A DNA stretch of 64,000 bases, from the NCBI RefSeq assembly GCF_003725545.1, contig NZ_RJLN01000005.1, forward strand, positions 1 to 64,000. The letters are read 5' to 3'. A model generated the notes under the pieces. The model saw only the letters and a program-made list of their open reading frames with translations, searched no databases and was not told where the DNA came from. Shown one piece after another: positions 37,811 through 46,064 of this stretch (its first letter is position 1; each line of letters begins with the position of its first letter). This stretch comes from Micromonospora solifontis. GTDB lineage: Bacteria; Actinomycetota; Actinomycetes; Mycobacteriales; Micromonosporaceae. The position numbers and the translations under genes are program-made.

Positions 37811-37870
37811 CCTGATTCACGGAAATAGTGGTCTCCGCGGCGTGGGAGGCCACTATTTCCGTGAATCAGG
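37811..37870. repeat. Hairpin repeat element, copy 2 (probable bidirectional terminator)
   Basis: Perfect 21-bp arms: left 37811-37831 and right 37850-37870, with an 18-bp partly paired loop. It begins CCTGATTCACGGAAATAGTGG and is followed by GCGGATCTT. It matches the element at 21529-21578, with a T-A pair here in place of a G-C pair there. It lies between convergent genes. Confidence 0.8.
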
Positions 37871-37881
37871 GCGGATCTTGA

Positions 37882-37917
37882 AGCGCAGCGCAGCGCAGCG
37901 CAGCGCAGCGCAGCGCG
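37882..37917. repeat. 5-bp microsatellite
   Basis: About seven tandem copies of CAGCG, followed to 37990 by degenerate GCGGCGCGACGCGGTGC-type repeats. Low-complexity DNA between the hairpin element and the stop of the HelD-like gene. Confidence 0.85.
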
Positions 37918-37994
37918 GTGTGGTGCGACGCGGTGCGGCGCGACGCGGTGCGGCGCGACGGAGGGCAGCGCGGGGCGGCGCGGGGCGGGGCGGG

Positions 37995-40289
37995 TCAGGT
38001 TACCCGGAGGATGCCGAGGCGCTGGGTGGCGCGGGTGAGGGCGACGTAGAGGTCGCTGTGGCCGCGCGGGGACTCCGCCACGATCCGGTCGGGTTCGACC
38101 ACGAGCACCGAGTCGAACTCCAGGCCCTTGGCCTGTTCGGTGGTGAGCACGACCACCCGGTTCGCCAGCTCGGGCTGCTCGCCGAGGGTGGCCTCGGGCA
38201 GTGCGGCGACGATCGCCGCGCCCAGCTCGGCCGCGCGTCCGCCCGGCACGATCACCCCGAGCCGCCCGTCGGCCAGTCCGGCCGCCTCGCGGGCGGTCGC
38301 CTCGACCAGCTCCGCGCCGAGCCGGTCCGCCGCGACCGTGCGGTCCCACGGCGGTACGCCGCTGGCGCGTACCGAGCGGGGCGGGCGCAGCGCCGGGTCG
38401 ATCTCGGTGAGCACGTCGGCGGCGACCGCCATGATCTCGGCCGGGGTGCGGTAGCTGACGGTCAGCTCCTCCAGCCGCCACCGGTCCGCCACGTACGGCT
38501 TCAGGGCCTCGGCCCAGGACGGCGTGCCGGAGAGGGCGCCGGTCTGCGCCACGTCCCCGACGATGGTCATCGACCGGCTCGGGCAGCGGCGCATCAGCAG
38601 CCGCCACGCCATCGGCGACAGCTCCTGCGCCTCGTCGACGATGACGTGCCCGAACGCCCAGCTCCGGTCGGCGGCGGCCCGCTGCGCGGTGGTCAGCCGC
38701 TCGGCGTCCTCCTGCCGCTCGGACAGCCGGTCGGCGTCGATCAGGTCGGTCACGCCGAGGATCTCACCGCCGTCGGCCTCGTCCTCCACGTCGATGGAAC
38801 GGGAACCGCGCCAGATCTCCAGCACGCCCTCGGCGTACTCGCGTTCGAGGGCGCGCAGCCGCTCGCGGCGGGCGACGGCGGCCCGCTCGTCCTCGCCGAG
38901 CAGTTCGGCCGCCTCGTCCAGCAGCGGCACGTCGGCCGGCGTCCAGCCGCCCGGCTCGCGGTGCAGCAGCGCCCGCTCGGCGTCGGTGAGCATCGGCGCG
39001 GCGGTGGCGATCCGCTGCTCGTCGGCGTACAGATCGGCGAGCAGGCGCTGCGGGGTGAGCACCGGCCACAGCTGGTCCAGCGCGGCGCGGACCTCGGGCT
39101 CCTCGCGCAGCTCCCGGCGGATCTCCGCGATGTCGGCCTCGGAGAGCAGGTTCTCCCCGCCCAGCGGGTCGGCGCCGATCCGCTCGGCGACCTGGGCGGC
39201 GAGCGCGTGCACGATCTCGATGTCGAACAGCGCCCGGGCCAGGTTGTGCGGGCGCTGCGCCCGCCGGGCCCGCTCCCGGGCCTGTCGGACCACCTCCGGG
39301 TCGAGGGTGAGGATCTCCCGCTGCGGCAGCTCGATCTCCAGCGGCTCGTCCGGCACCCACTGCCGGTCCCGCACGGCGTTCGCCAGCACCTCGGCCATCA
39401 CCGCGCGCCCCTTGAGCGCCGCGGTGCCGGCCGGCTCGGCGCGCCGGGCGCTCACCCCGGGGAAGAGGTCCGCCTGGGTACGCAGCAGCACGCCGGTCTC
39501 GGCCAGCGCCGGGAGCACCTGGGAGATGTAGCGCAGGAAGGTGGCGTTCGGGCCGACCAGCAGCACGCCCCGGGTGGAGAGCTGCTCCCGGTGGGTGTAG
39601 AGCAGGTACGCGGCCCGGTGCAGCGCCACCGCGGTCTTGCCGGTGCCGGGGCCGCCCTGGACCACCATGACGCCCGGCAGTTCGGCCCGGATGATCCGGT
39701 CCTGCTCGGCCTGGATGGTCTCGACGATGTCCCGCATCCGGCCGGTACGGCCGGCGTTCAGTGCGGCGAGCAGCGACGCCTCGCCGGTCAGTTCCTCGTG
39801 GGCGGTGGGGGAGGCGGCGGCGATGTCCAGTACCTCGTCGTTGAGGCCGGTGACCTTCCGCTCCCGGGTGCGCAGGTGCCGGCGCCGGCGTACGCCCTGC
39901 GGGTTGGCGGCGGTGGCCAGGTAGAACGCCCGGGCGGCCGGGGCGCGCCAGTCCATCAGCAGCGGGTCGTAGTCGCCCGAGGTGTCGAAGATGCCGATCC
40001 GGCCGATGTAGCGGCGGGAGCCGTCGTCGCCGTCGAGGCGACCGAAGCACAGGCCGCTCTCCACCGCGGAGAACCGCTCGACCTGCTCGGCGTACATCCC
40101 GACGGCGGAGTCGCGCTGGGACCGGGCCTGCTGGGTGCCGCCGGTGCTGCGCAGCTCCTCGGTGAGCCGGCGGGCGGCCTGCTCGCGCATGCCGTCCAGC
40201 CGGTCGTAGAGCATCGAGACGTACTCCTGCTCGCGACCGATCTCGTCGTCCGGGGGCAGCTCAACCGATACGTCGGAGTGCGTTGACAA
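37995..40289 (-). CDS. HelD/HelR-family ATPase (RNA polymerase recycling, possible rifamycin protection)
   Basis: A 764-residue UvrD-like SF1 ATPase lacking the classical helicase length. An N-terminal coiled-coil arm (about 15-75) is followed by an MDWRAP segment (112-117), Walker A GGPGTGKT (212-219), a DEAQELSPM Walker B, and a C-terminal VVLTTEQAKGLEFDSVLVVEP and YVALTRATQRLGIL. HelD proteins enter the RNA polymerase channels and release it from nucleic acids; the related HelR protects against rifamycins. The TTG start (40289) has GAGGAG upstream. The leader contains a hairpin at 40318-40344 in unusually AT-rich DNA. Confidence 0.85.
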   Translation of the reverse strand: MSTHSDVSVELPPDDEIGREQEYVSMLYDRLDGMREQAARRLTEELRSTGGTQQARSQRDSAVGMYAEQVERFSAVESGLCFGRLDGDDGSRRYIGRIGIFDTSGDYDPLLMDWRAPAARAFYLATAANPQGVRRRRHLRTRERKVTGLNDEVLDIAAASPTAHEELTGEASLLAALNAGRTGRMRDIVETIQAEQDRIIRAELPGVMVVQGGPGTGKTAVALHRAAYLLYTHREQLSTRGVLLVGPNATFLRYISQVLPALAETGVLLRTQADLFPGVSARRAEPAGTAALKGRAVMAEVLANAVRDRQWVPDEPLEIELPQREILTLDPEVVRQARERARRAQRPHNLARALFDIEIVHALAAQVAERIGADPLGGENLLSEADIAEIRRELREEPEVRAALDQLWPVLTPQRLLADLYADEQRIATAAPMLTDAERALLHREPGGWTPADVPLLDEAAELLGEDERAAVARRERLRALEREYAEGVLEIWRGSRSIDVEDEADGGEILGVTDLIDADRLSERQEDAERLTTAQRAAADRSWAFGHVIVDEAQELSPMAWRLLMRRCPSRSMTIVGDVAQTGALSGTPSWAEALKPYVADRWRLEELTVSYRTPAEIMAVAADVLTEIDPALRPPRSVRASGVPPWDRTVAADRLGAELVEATAREAAGLADGRLGVIVPGGRAAELGAAIVAALPEATLGEQPELANRVVVLTTEQAKGLEFDSVLVVEPDRIVAESPRGHSDLYVALTRATQRLGILRVT

Positions 40290-40317
40290 GCCAGCTCCTC
40301 AATTGCTAAAATCAGCG

Positions 40318-40347
40318 AAGGAATGGCCTTTTTCGCCATTCCTTTTT
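40318..40347. terminator. Hairpin in the HelD leader (terminator or attenuator)
   Basis: Inverted repeat AAGGAATGGC (40318-40327) and GCCATTCCTT (40335-40344) with a 7-nt loop, followed by TTT on the + strand. On the - strand it lies 29 nt before the HelD-like TTG and is followed by CGCTGATTTT. It could end + strand transcription or attenuate the HelD-like transcript. Confidence 0.55.
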
Positions 40348-40486
40348 GTGTTTGAACTGAGAAAGATACCGCGTGGCTAGCCGCCGGACCAAGCCTGGTG
40401 CAGCTCGCCGAGGTGGGAATGTTCGGGGTTGTCGGATCCCGCCAGGTCGGCGATGTGGTGCCGGATCACGCGGGGGGTGACCTGAC

Positions 40487-40528
40487 GGGTCGGGGCCCGG
40501 CCGGCGTACGCCGACCGGGCCCCGACCC
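40487..40528. terminator. Hairpin terminator after the LolA-like gene
   Basis: Perfect 14-bp arms GGGTCGGGGCCCGG (40487-40500) and CCGGGCCCCGACCC (40515-40528) around a partly self-complementary loop, 10 bp beyond the stop codon of the - strand gene at 40539. The 40349-40486 stretch between it and the HelD leader shows no gene. Confidence 0.75.
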
Positions 40529-40538
40529 GTTCTCCTGG

Positions 40539-41666
40539 TCAGCCCTTGGCCACCTGGTAGAGCCGCTCGGGGGTGACCAGTCCGGCCAGCACCCGCCCGT
40601 CGTCGGTGAGCAGCACGCTGAACAGCTTCGAGGTGAGCAGCCGGCCGCTGCCCCAGTCCCCGCTCACCTTCGGCAGCGCACCCAGCAGCCCGGCCACGTC
40701 GGGGGCGCCCGCGCCCGCCGCCGGGCCACCCGGCTCCCGCGGCGACGCCGGCGCGTCGGCGGCACCGACCTTCCCGGCCTGGTCGAGCCGCGCCACCAGC
40801 ACCGTGGTCCAGCCGGTCCCGACGGTACGCAGGTCCGAGCCGTCCGGCCGGCGGTCGGTCGGCGCGTGCCGGCCGGGTGCGCCCGCCTTCTCCTCGGTGA
40901 CCGTCACGCCGGGCGGCGGGTTGAACCGGAACTGGTCCGCGTCCGGGGTGCGGAAGTCCACCTGGGTGAAGGCCACCTCGAAGGCCGGCTCGTCGGCGCC
41001 GTCGGCGAGCACCTCGAACCGCAGCGGCACGTGCTCCTTGGCGTCCAGCGCGATCCGCACCTGGTGCACCAGGGAGTCCTTGTCGCGCGGGGTGAGCACC
41101 AACTCGTACACGCTGCGACCGGCCACGGTGGCGGAGCGGCCGACGGTCACCGCGGTGCTCGGGTCGATCGCCGCGAGGGCCCGGTCGGCGGCGTCGGCCG
41201 GGGTGGCCGGCGCGGACGACAGGTCCGCGTCGCCCGCCGGCAGCGTCCGGTGCGACCCGGCGTTGGTCCGGCTGCTCCACGTCCACAGGTCGCGGCCGTT
41301 GCGCAGCACGTCCCGCTCACCCAGCGTGTCGACCAGGGCCAGCCGCTGCCGGTCGGGGCCCGCGTACCAGACCCGCAGGGTGTGGGTGCCGCTGATCAGG
41401 CTGGTCAGCTGGTCGCCGCCGGCCATCCCGGCCAGGTTGGCCAGCGGCGGCAGCCCGAGGTCGGCCCGCTGCACCACGGTGCCGGACAGGCCGTCCAGCC
41501 GCGACGTGCGCAGGTCCTCCAGGAGCTGCGCGGCGGTCCGCGGTGGCAGGGCCGGATCCGCGGTGGCGGCGAACGTGCCGACGGCCGCGCCGCCGCCGAT
41601 CACGGCAACCCCCGCGGTCACCGGGACCAGCCAGCGCAGCACGGCGTGATTCTTCAGTACGGACAT
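40539..41666 (-). CDS. LolA-like envelope protein with signal anchor
   Basis: A 375-residue exported protein. Hydrophobic N-terminal segment WLVPVTAGVAVIGGGAAVGTFAA (about 12-34) acting as signal or anchor. The body resembles actinobacterial LolA-like proteins: SGTVVQRADLGLPPL, GPDRQRLALVDTLGERDVLRNGRDLWTWSS, VYELVLTPRD, VRIALDAKEHVPLRFEV. Probably binds lipid or acts as a periplasmic-type sensor accessory. ATG 41666 has AGGAGGT 9 bp upstream. It is divergent from an OmpR/HK two-component system; such gene neighbourhoods suggest it modulates, or is regulated by, that system (inference). Confidence 0.75.
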   Translation of the reverse strand: MSVLKNHAVLRWLVPVTAGVAVIGGGAAVGTFAATADPALPPRTAAQLLEDLRTSRLDGLSGTVVQRADLGLPPLANLAGMAGGDQLTSLISGTHTLRVWYAGPDRQRLALVDTLGERDVLRNGRDLWTWSSRTNAGSHRTLPAGDADLSSAPATPADAADRALAAIDPSTAVTVGRSATVAGRSVYELVLTPRDKDSLVHQVRIALDAKEHVPLRFEVLADGADEPAFEVAFTQVDFRTPDADQFRFNPPPGVTVTEEKAGAPGRHAPTDRRPDGSDLRTVGTGWTTVLVARLDQAGKVGAADAPASPREPGGPAAGAGAPDVAGLLGALPKVSGDWGSGRLLTSKLFSVLLTDDGRVLAGLVTPERLYQVAKG

Positions 41667-41761
41667 GGTGGACACCTCCTGACGGTAATGCTGCCTGCGG
41701 GCCGCTGTGAACGCGCTGAGGAGATTCCCTAGGGGGCGTCACCTGGTGGCACCCTGGACGG

Positions 41762-42418
41762 GTGCGGTTGCTGGTGGTGGAGGACGAGTCGCGGTTGGCG
41801 GCCGCGCTGCGCCGGGGTCTGCAGGCGGAGGGGTTCGCGGTGGACGTGGAGTCCACCGGCCCGGCCGGCCTCGACGCCGCCCGGCACGGCGAGTACGACG
41901 CCATGATCCTCGACGTGATGCTGCCCGGTCTCTCCGGGTACGAGGTGGTGCGCCGGCTGCGCGCCGAGGAACGCTGGCTGCCGGTGCTCATGCTGTCGGC
42001 CAAGGACGGGGAGTACGACCAGGCCGACGGGTTGGACTGCGGCGCTGACGACTACCTCACCAAGCCCTTCTCGTACGTGGTGCTGCTGGCCCGGCTGCGG
42101 GCGCTGCTGCGCCGGGGCGCGCCGCAACGCCCGGCCGTGCTGGCCGTCGGTGACCTGCGGCTGGATCCGGCGCGGCGGCGGGTGACCCGGGCCGACGCCG
42201 AGGTGACCCTGACCGCCCGCGAGTACGCCCTGCTCGACTACCTGATGCGCCGGGCCGGCGAGGTGGTCTCCAAGACCGAGCTGCTGGACCACGTATGGGA
42301 CGCCAGCCTGGACACCGCACCGAACGCGGTCGAGGTCTACGTCGGCTACCTGCGCCGCAAGATCGGCCGGGACCGTCTGGAGACGGTCCGGGGCGCCGGC
42401 TACCGGCTCGCCACGTGA
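41762..42418 (+). CDS. OmpR/PhoB-family response regulator
   Basis: A 218-residue regulator starting RLLVVEDESRLAAAL. Receiver: E7/D8 acidic pocket, phosphoacceptor D51 in MILDVMLPG, switch Ser in LMLSAKDG, K in YLTKPFSY. Winged-helix output domain about 125-217 (LTAREYALLDYLMRRAGEVVSKTELLDHVW, VEVYVGYLRRKI, VRGAGYRL). GTG start at 42762 minus 1000 (41762). The stop overlaps the kinase GTG (GTGA at 42415-42418). Confidence 0.92.
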   Translation: MRLLVVEDESRLAAALRRGLQAEGFAVDVESTGPAGLDAARHGEYDAMILDVMLPGLSGYEVVRRLRAEERWLPVLMLSAKDGEYDQADGLDCGADDYLTKPFSYVVLLARLRALLRRGAPQRPAVLAVGDLRLDPARRRVTRADAEVTLTAREYALLDYLMRRAGEVVSKTELLDHVWDASLDTAPNAVEVYVGYLRRKIGRDRLETVRGAGYRLAT

Positions 42419-43890
42419 GCACGAAAGGAAGGGCCCCCTTTTATCGCCTCCGGTATAGGAAGGGCCCCCTGCTAACACTGAGCCTGCGTGCCCGGCTGCT
42501 GGTGATCGGGGTGGCCGGGTTGAGCGTCGGGCTCGCGCTCGGCGGCACCCTGCTGCTCGGCGCGCTCGGCTGGACGTTGCAACGCTCGGTCGACGCCGAG
42601 GCGTTGCGGACCGCCGACGCGGTGGCGCTGCTGGCCGACTCCAACGCACTGCCCGACCCGCTGCCGGTGGCCGGCGGCCAGCTGCGAGTGCAGGTGCTGG
42701 ACGGCCAGGGCCGGATCCGGGCCGCCTCCATCGACGCCGACCGGCTGGTGCCGATGCTCCGGCCCGACCAGCTCCGGGCCGGGCAGCGCCAGCGCCTGGT
42801 GGTGGACGGGCGGCGGGTCGGGCTCACCGGCCCGGTGCGGGTGGTCACCGTGCCGGCGGGCGGTCCCGCCGACCCGCTCACGGTGCTGGTCGCCAAGTCG
42901 ATGACCGACGTCCGGCACAGCCTGCACGTGGTCCGCACCCTGTTGCTGGTGGGCTTTCCGCTGCTGGTCGCCGGGCTGGCGCTGGTGGCCTGGCGGGTGA
43001 TCGGCGCGACGCTGCGCCCGGTGGAGGCGCTGCGCCGGGGCGCCGCCGAGATCACCGACCGGGCCGGGCCGGGGCGGCTGCCCGTGCCGGCGGCCCGGGA
43101 CGAGATCCACCGGCTGGCGGTCACCCTCAACGACATGCTGGACCGGCTGGCCGCCGCCCGGGCCCGGCAGCGGGCGTTCGTCGCCGACGCCGCGCACGAG
43201 CTGCGCAGCCCGCTGACCAACATGCGGACCGAGTTGGAGGTGGCCCGCCGGCTGGGTGCCGCGACGGACTGGCCGGCGGTCGCCGACGACCTGCTCACCG
43301 ACACCGAACGGCTCGGCCGGCTGGTCGACGACCTGCTCCTGCTGGCCCGCCTCGACGAGGAGCCGGGCCGGCCGGGCGCGCCGCTGCGTACCGTCGGCCC
43401 GGTCGAGCTGGGTGAGCTGCTGCGCGCGGTGGCCGACCGTTACCCGTCCCCGCCGCTGCGGCTGGTGCCGCCGGCCGCTCCGGCGTGGACCGAGGGCGAC
43501 CCGGCCGAGCTGCGCCGGGTGCTGATCAACCTGGTGGACAACGGGCTGCGGCACGCCCGCGGCGAGGTGCTGCTCGCGGTGACCGGCCCCGAGCCGGACG
43601 GGCCGGTGCCCGGGCCGCGCCGGGCCGGGCCGGGGGAGCGGGCGTACCACGTGGTGACGGTGACCGACGACGGGCCGGGCATCCCGGCGGCCGACCGGGA
43701 ACGGGTCTTCGAGCGGTTCACCCGGCTGGACGACGCGCGGGCGCGGGACGACGGCGGTGCCGGGCTGGGCCTGGCCATCGTGCGGGAGCTGGTCCGCCGG
43801 GCCGGCGGCAGCGTCGCGCTCGCCGACGCCGGGCCCGGGCTGCGGGTGAGCGTACGGCTGCCGGCGCTCGACGAGCCGGAGGCGGACTGA
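42415..43890 (+). CDS. Two-component sensor histidine kinase
   Basis: A 491-residue membrane kinase if started at GTG 42415, the codon overlapping the regulator's stop. It has two transmembrane segments (LLVIGVAGLSVGLALGGTLL and LLLVGFPLLVAGLALVAW) around an extracytoplasmic sensor, a HAMP linker (ATLRPVEALRRGAAEI), HisKA with phosphoacceptor His in FVADAAHELRSPLTNMR, and HATPase motifs (LINLVDNGLRHA, VTDDGPGIP, GGAGLGLAIV). The first ~20 codons come from a repeat element (42426-42470), so the N-terminus is unusual; no ATG exists before the first membrane segment. Confidence 0.88.
   Translation: MSTKGRAPFYRLRYRKGPLLTLSLRARLLVIGVAGLSVGLALGGTLLLGALGWTLQRSVDAEALRTADAVALLADSNALPDPLPVAGGQLRVQVLDGQGRIRAASIDADRLVPMLRPDQLRAGQRQRLVVDGRRVGLTGPVRVVTVPAGGPADPLTVLVAKSMTDVRHSLHVVRTLLLVGFPLLVAGLALVAWRVIGATLRPVEALRRGAAEITDRAGPGRLPVPAARDEIHRLAVTLNDMLDRLAAARARQRAFVADAAHELRSPLTNMRTELEVARRLGAATDWPAVADDLLTDTERLGRLVDDLLLLARLDEEPGRPGAPLRTVGPVELGELLRAVADRYPSPPLRLVPPAAPAWTEGDPAELRRVLINLVDNGLRHARGEVLLAVTGPEPDGPVPGPRRAGPGERAYHVVTVTDDGPGIPAADRERVFERFTRLDDARARDDGGAGLGLAIVRELVRRAGGSVALADAGPGLRVSVRLPALDEPEAD
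42426..42470. repeat. Duplicated GGAAGGGCCCCCT element inside the kinase 5' end
   Basis: AGGAAGGGCCCCCT occurs twice, at 42426-42439 and 42457-42470, separated by a segment containing CGCCTCCGGTAT. It follows the overlap of the two-component genes and stays in frame with the kinase. From memory, similar AGGAAGGGCCCC-type repeats are dispersed in Micromonospora genomes; I could not verify this. Confidence 0.7.
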
Positions 43891-43893
43891 CGG

Positions 43894-45495
43894 TCAGCCG
43901 CGGTCGGTGCAGACCGGGGCGGCCCGGGCGACGGTGTCGGTGGACCAGACCACCGCGACGGTGAAGCAGTAGTCCTGGCTGCGGCTCAGCCCGTACGCGG
44001 TGTAGCTGTCGGTGCCGGCGGGCAGCTCCTCGAAGGTGTGCTGGGTGTCCCGCGAGCGGCCCCCGGCGATCACCACCGGCCCCTCCGCCCCGGCCGGGTA
44101 CGTCCAGCTCAGCACGATGCTGTCCCGCCGGTCGGTGAGCCGGACCCGACCGGGCGGCGTGCCCGGGGAGGCGGGGGCCGCCGTCGGCGTGCCGGCGGGC
44201 GTGCCGGTCGGTGACGTGCCGCCCGTGGTGGGCGCCGACGCCGGGGTCCCCCGGGACCGGTCCACCCGGGACACCCCGGCCACCACCGCGATCGTGCCGA
44301 GCAGCAGGGCGACGATGACCCCGACCACCACCAGCGGCAGCCAGGGCGTGGCCTGGCGTTCGGGCGCGGGCGGGCGGGGCACGTGCACCGGCAGGTAGCG
44401 CGACGGCGGCTCGGGTTCGGTGGCCCCGGGCACCCGGCGCACCCCGGCCGGGTCCTCCCCGGCCGGCTCCGCCCCGGTCAGCCCGACCACGGTCGGGGGC
44501 AGCGCGCTCTCCCCGGCCACCCGGTCGTCGTACGGCTCCTCCGGCGGCCACCAGTCGCCCGCCGGACCGGCGAAGTCGTCGTCGGCGTCCGGCGGCGTAC
44601 GCGGGGTGGGCACGCTCGGGTGCGCCGCCTCGGCCGGCTCGACGGGGTGCTCGGCCGGGTGGTGGAGCGGCGGCTCCGGCGCCGGTTCGGGGGTGCGCTG
44701 CGGTGGGTGGTAGAGCAGCGGCTCGGGCGGCCCCTCGGCGGCCGGGGGGATCCGGGCGCCGGGCACCACCGGCCGCTCCCGGGCCGGTGGCTCCGGCGCG
44801 ACGCAGGCGTGGTCCGGGTCGGCGGCGGCCCGGACCAGCGTGGCCACCTGCCCGGCGAGCGGGTCGTCGGGGGCCAGGTGCAGCGCGCACAGTTCCTCGG
44901 CGAGGGTCAGGTGCTCGTGCGACTCGGCGTACCGGCCGCAGTCGCGTTCCATCGCGCCCAGCTTGGCCAGCATCTTGATCCCGCTGGGATGGCCGTCGCC
45001 GTACACCTCGCGGTGCAGCTCCCAGGCGTCCTGCAGGCGGTCCCGGGCGACCTGGCACTGGCCCCGGGCGTACTCCACGGTGGCCAGGTCGGCGTGCGCG
45101 GCCAGCACCCGCTGCGACTCGGGGCCGTCGCGGGCGGTCAGCTCGATGATGACGTCCGAGTAGAGCCGGGCGGCGCGGGCGTCGCTGCCGACCCGGTGCA
45201 GCACGGCGGCCAGGGTGGCGGCGGCGGTGACCGTGCGCTCGTCCGACCGGCCGTAGAGCCGGGTGGTCGCCGCGTACGCGAACGCGGCCCAGCCGCGCGC
45301 CGAGTGCGGCTCGCCGAGGGCGACCAGCACCCTGGCCTGGAGGCCGGCGGCGTCGGCCAGCTCGGGGGAGGCGTTGGCGGGACGCGGGTCGGCGTCGGTC
45401 AGGGCGTCGGCGAGCAGCCGCTGGGCGCCGGCGAGGTCGCCTTCGGACACCAGGTGGTGCGCCTGGACCGTCAGTTCACCGAAGCCGGAGGACAC
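43894..45495 (-). CDS. TPR-like membrane protein with extracytoplasmic FN3-like domain
   Basis: A 533-residue protein. The N-terminal 1-215 is helical and repeat-like (GDLAGAQRLLADAL; LATVEYARGQCQVARDRLQDAWELH; RYAESHEHLTLAEEL), resembling tetratricopeptide repeats. A long Pro/Glu-rich disordered region follows (about 220-385), then one membrane helix (LPLVVVGVIVALLLGTIAVVAGV), a Thr/Pro-rich spacer, and a C-terminal domain of about 85 residues (RVRLTDRRDSIVLSWTYPAG... YTAYGLSRSQDYCFTV) like an FN3 beta-sandwich. Architecture suggests cytoplasmic scaffolding with an external sensor; function unknown. It ends 3 bp from the converging kinase gene. Confidence 0.7.
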   Translation of the reverse strand: MSSGFGELTVQAHHLVSEGDLAGAQRLLADALTDADPRPANASPELADAAGLQARVLVALGEPHSARGWAAFAYAATTRLYGRSDERTVTAAATLAAVLHRVGSDARAARLYSDVIIELTARDGPESQRVLAAHADLATVEYARGQCQVARDRLQDAWELHREVYGDGHPSGIKMLAKLGAMERDCGRYAESHEHLTLAEELCALHLAPDDPLAGQVATLVRAAADPDHACVAPEPPARERPVVPGARIPPAAEGPPEPLLYHPPQRTPEPAPEPPLHHPAEHPVEPAEAAHPSVPTPRTPPDADDDFAGPAGDWWPPEEPYDDRVAGESALPPTVVGLTGAEPAGEDPAGVRRVPGATEPEPPSRYLPVHVPRPPAPERQATPWLPLVVVGVIVALLLGTIAVVAGVSRVDRSRGTPASAPTTGGTSPTGTPAGTPTAAPASPGTPPGRVRLTDRRDSIVLSWTYPAGAEGPVVIAGGRSRDTQHTFEELPAGTDSYTAYGLSRSQDYCFTVAVVWSTDTVARAAPVCTDRG

Positions 45496-45552
45496 GCCCC
45501 ATCGTGCTCATCCGACGACGGTAAGTACAAGACCCGGAGTGGATCAGTTTGG

Positions 45553-46005
45553 TCAGGATCCGGTCAGGTGGTCGGCGAGGGTCTCGCTGATCCGCCGGAG
45601 CTGGTCCACCTGGGCCGGGCTCAGCGCGTCGAACAGGTGCCGGCGTACCCCTTCGACGTGGCCGGGCGCGGCGGCGGCGAGGGTGGTGAAACCGGCGTCG
45701 GTGAGCACGGCGATCTGGCCGCGCCGGTCGGTGGGGCAGTCGTCCCGGCGGACCCAGCCGGCCGCCTCGAGCCGGGCGACGGCGTGCGAGAGCCGGCTGC
45801 GCGAGGAGCCGGCGGCCTGGGCGAGTTCGCTCATCCGCAGCCGCCGTTCGGGGGCCTCGGAGAGCCGGACCAGGATCTCGTAGTAGGCGTGCGGCATCCC
45901 CGCGTCGCGTTGCAGGTCGCGGTCGAGGGTGTCCATCAGCGCCCGGGTGGCGGCGAGGAAGGCGCGCCAGGTCCGCTGCTCGTCGGGGTCCAGCCACCGG
46001 GTCAT
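45553..46005 (-). CDS. MarR-family transcriptional regulator
   Basis: A 150-residue winged-helix regulator. Seen: YYEILVRLSEAPERRLRMSELAQAAGSSRSRLSHAVARLEAAGWVRR (HTH, about 42-88) and the wing DDCPTDRRGQIAVLTDAG. Start ATG 46005 is chosen; ATG 46014 and 46017 in frame are alternatives. Divergent from a VOC-family gene with a palindromic MarR-type site between, so it probably represses itself and that gene in response to a small molecule. Confidence 0.88.
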   Translation of the reverse strand: MTRWLDPDEQRTWRAFLAATRALMDTLDRDLQRDAGMPHAYYEILVRLSEAPERRLRMSELAQAAGSSRSRLSHAVARLEAAGWVRRDDCPTDRRGQIAVLTDAGFTTLAAAAPGHVEGVRRHLFDALSPAQVDQLRRISETLADHLTGS

Positions 46006-46023
46006 GACGACCATCATAGCCGA

Positions 46024-46042
46024 GGTTGTTGAACGCTCAACC
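46024..46042. promoter_or_regulatory. MarR-type operator
   Basis: GGTTGTTGAACGCTCAACC: arms GGTTG and CAACC with a TTGA/TCAA inner dyad, a form typical of MarR sites. It lies in the 59-bp gap between the divergent MarR and VOC genes, 22 bp before the VOC ATG. Confidence 0.55.
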
Positions 46043-46064
46043 AAATCGGGGTACCGTCGACGGC

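Noticed and set aside
37882..37990. Possible CRISPR-like repeat array
   Set aside because: Units are 5 bp long without spacers; it is simple low-complexity repeat DNA. No CRISPR array or cas gene is seen in the window.
39956..40339. Upstream open frame beginning in the HelD leader (- strand)
   Set aside because: Its ATG at 40339 has no properly spaced ribosome site and it runs out of frame through the HelD-like start; not supported as a leader peptide.
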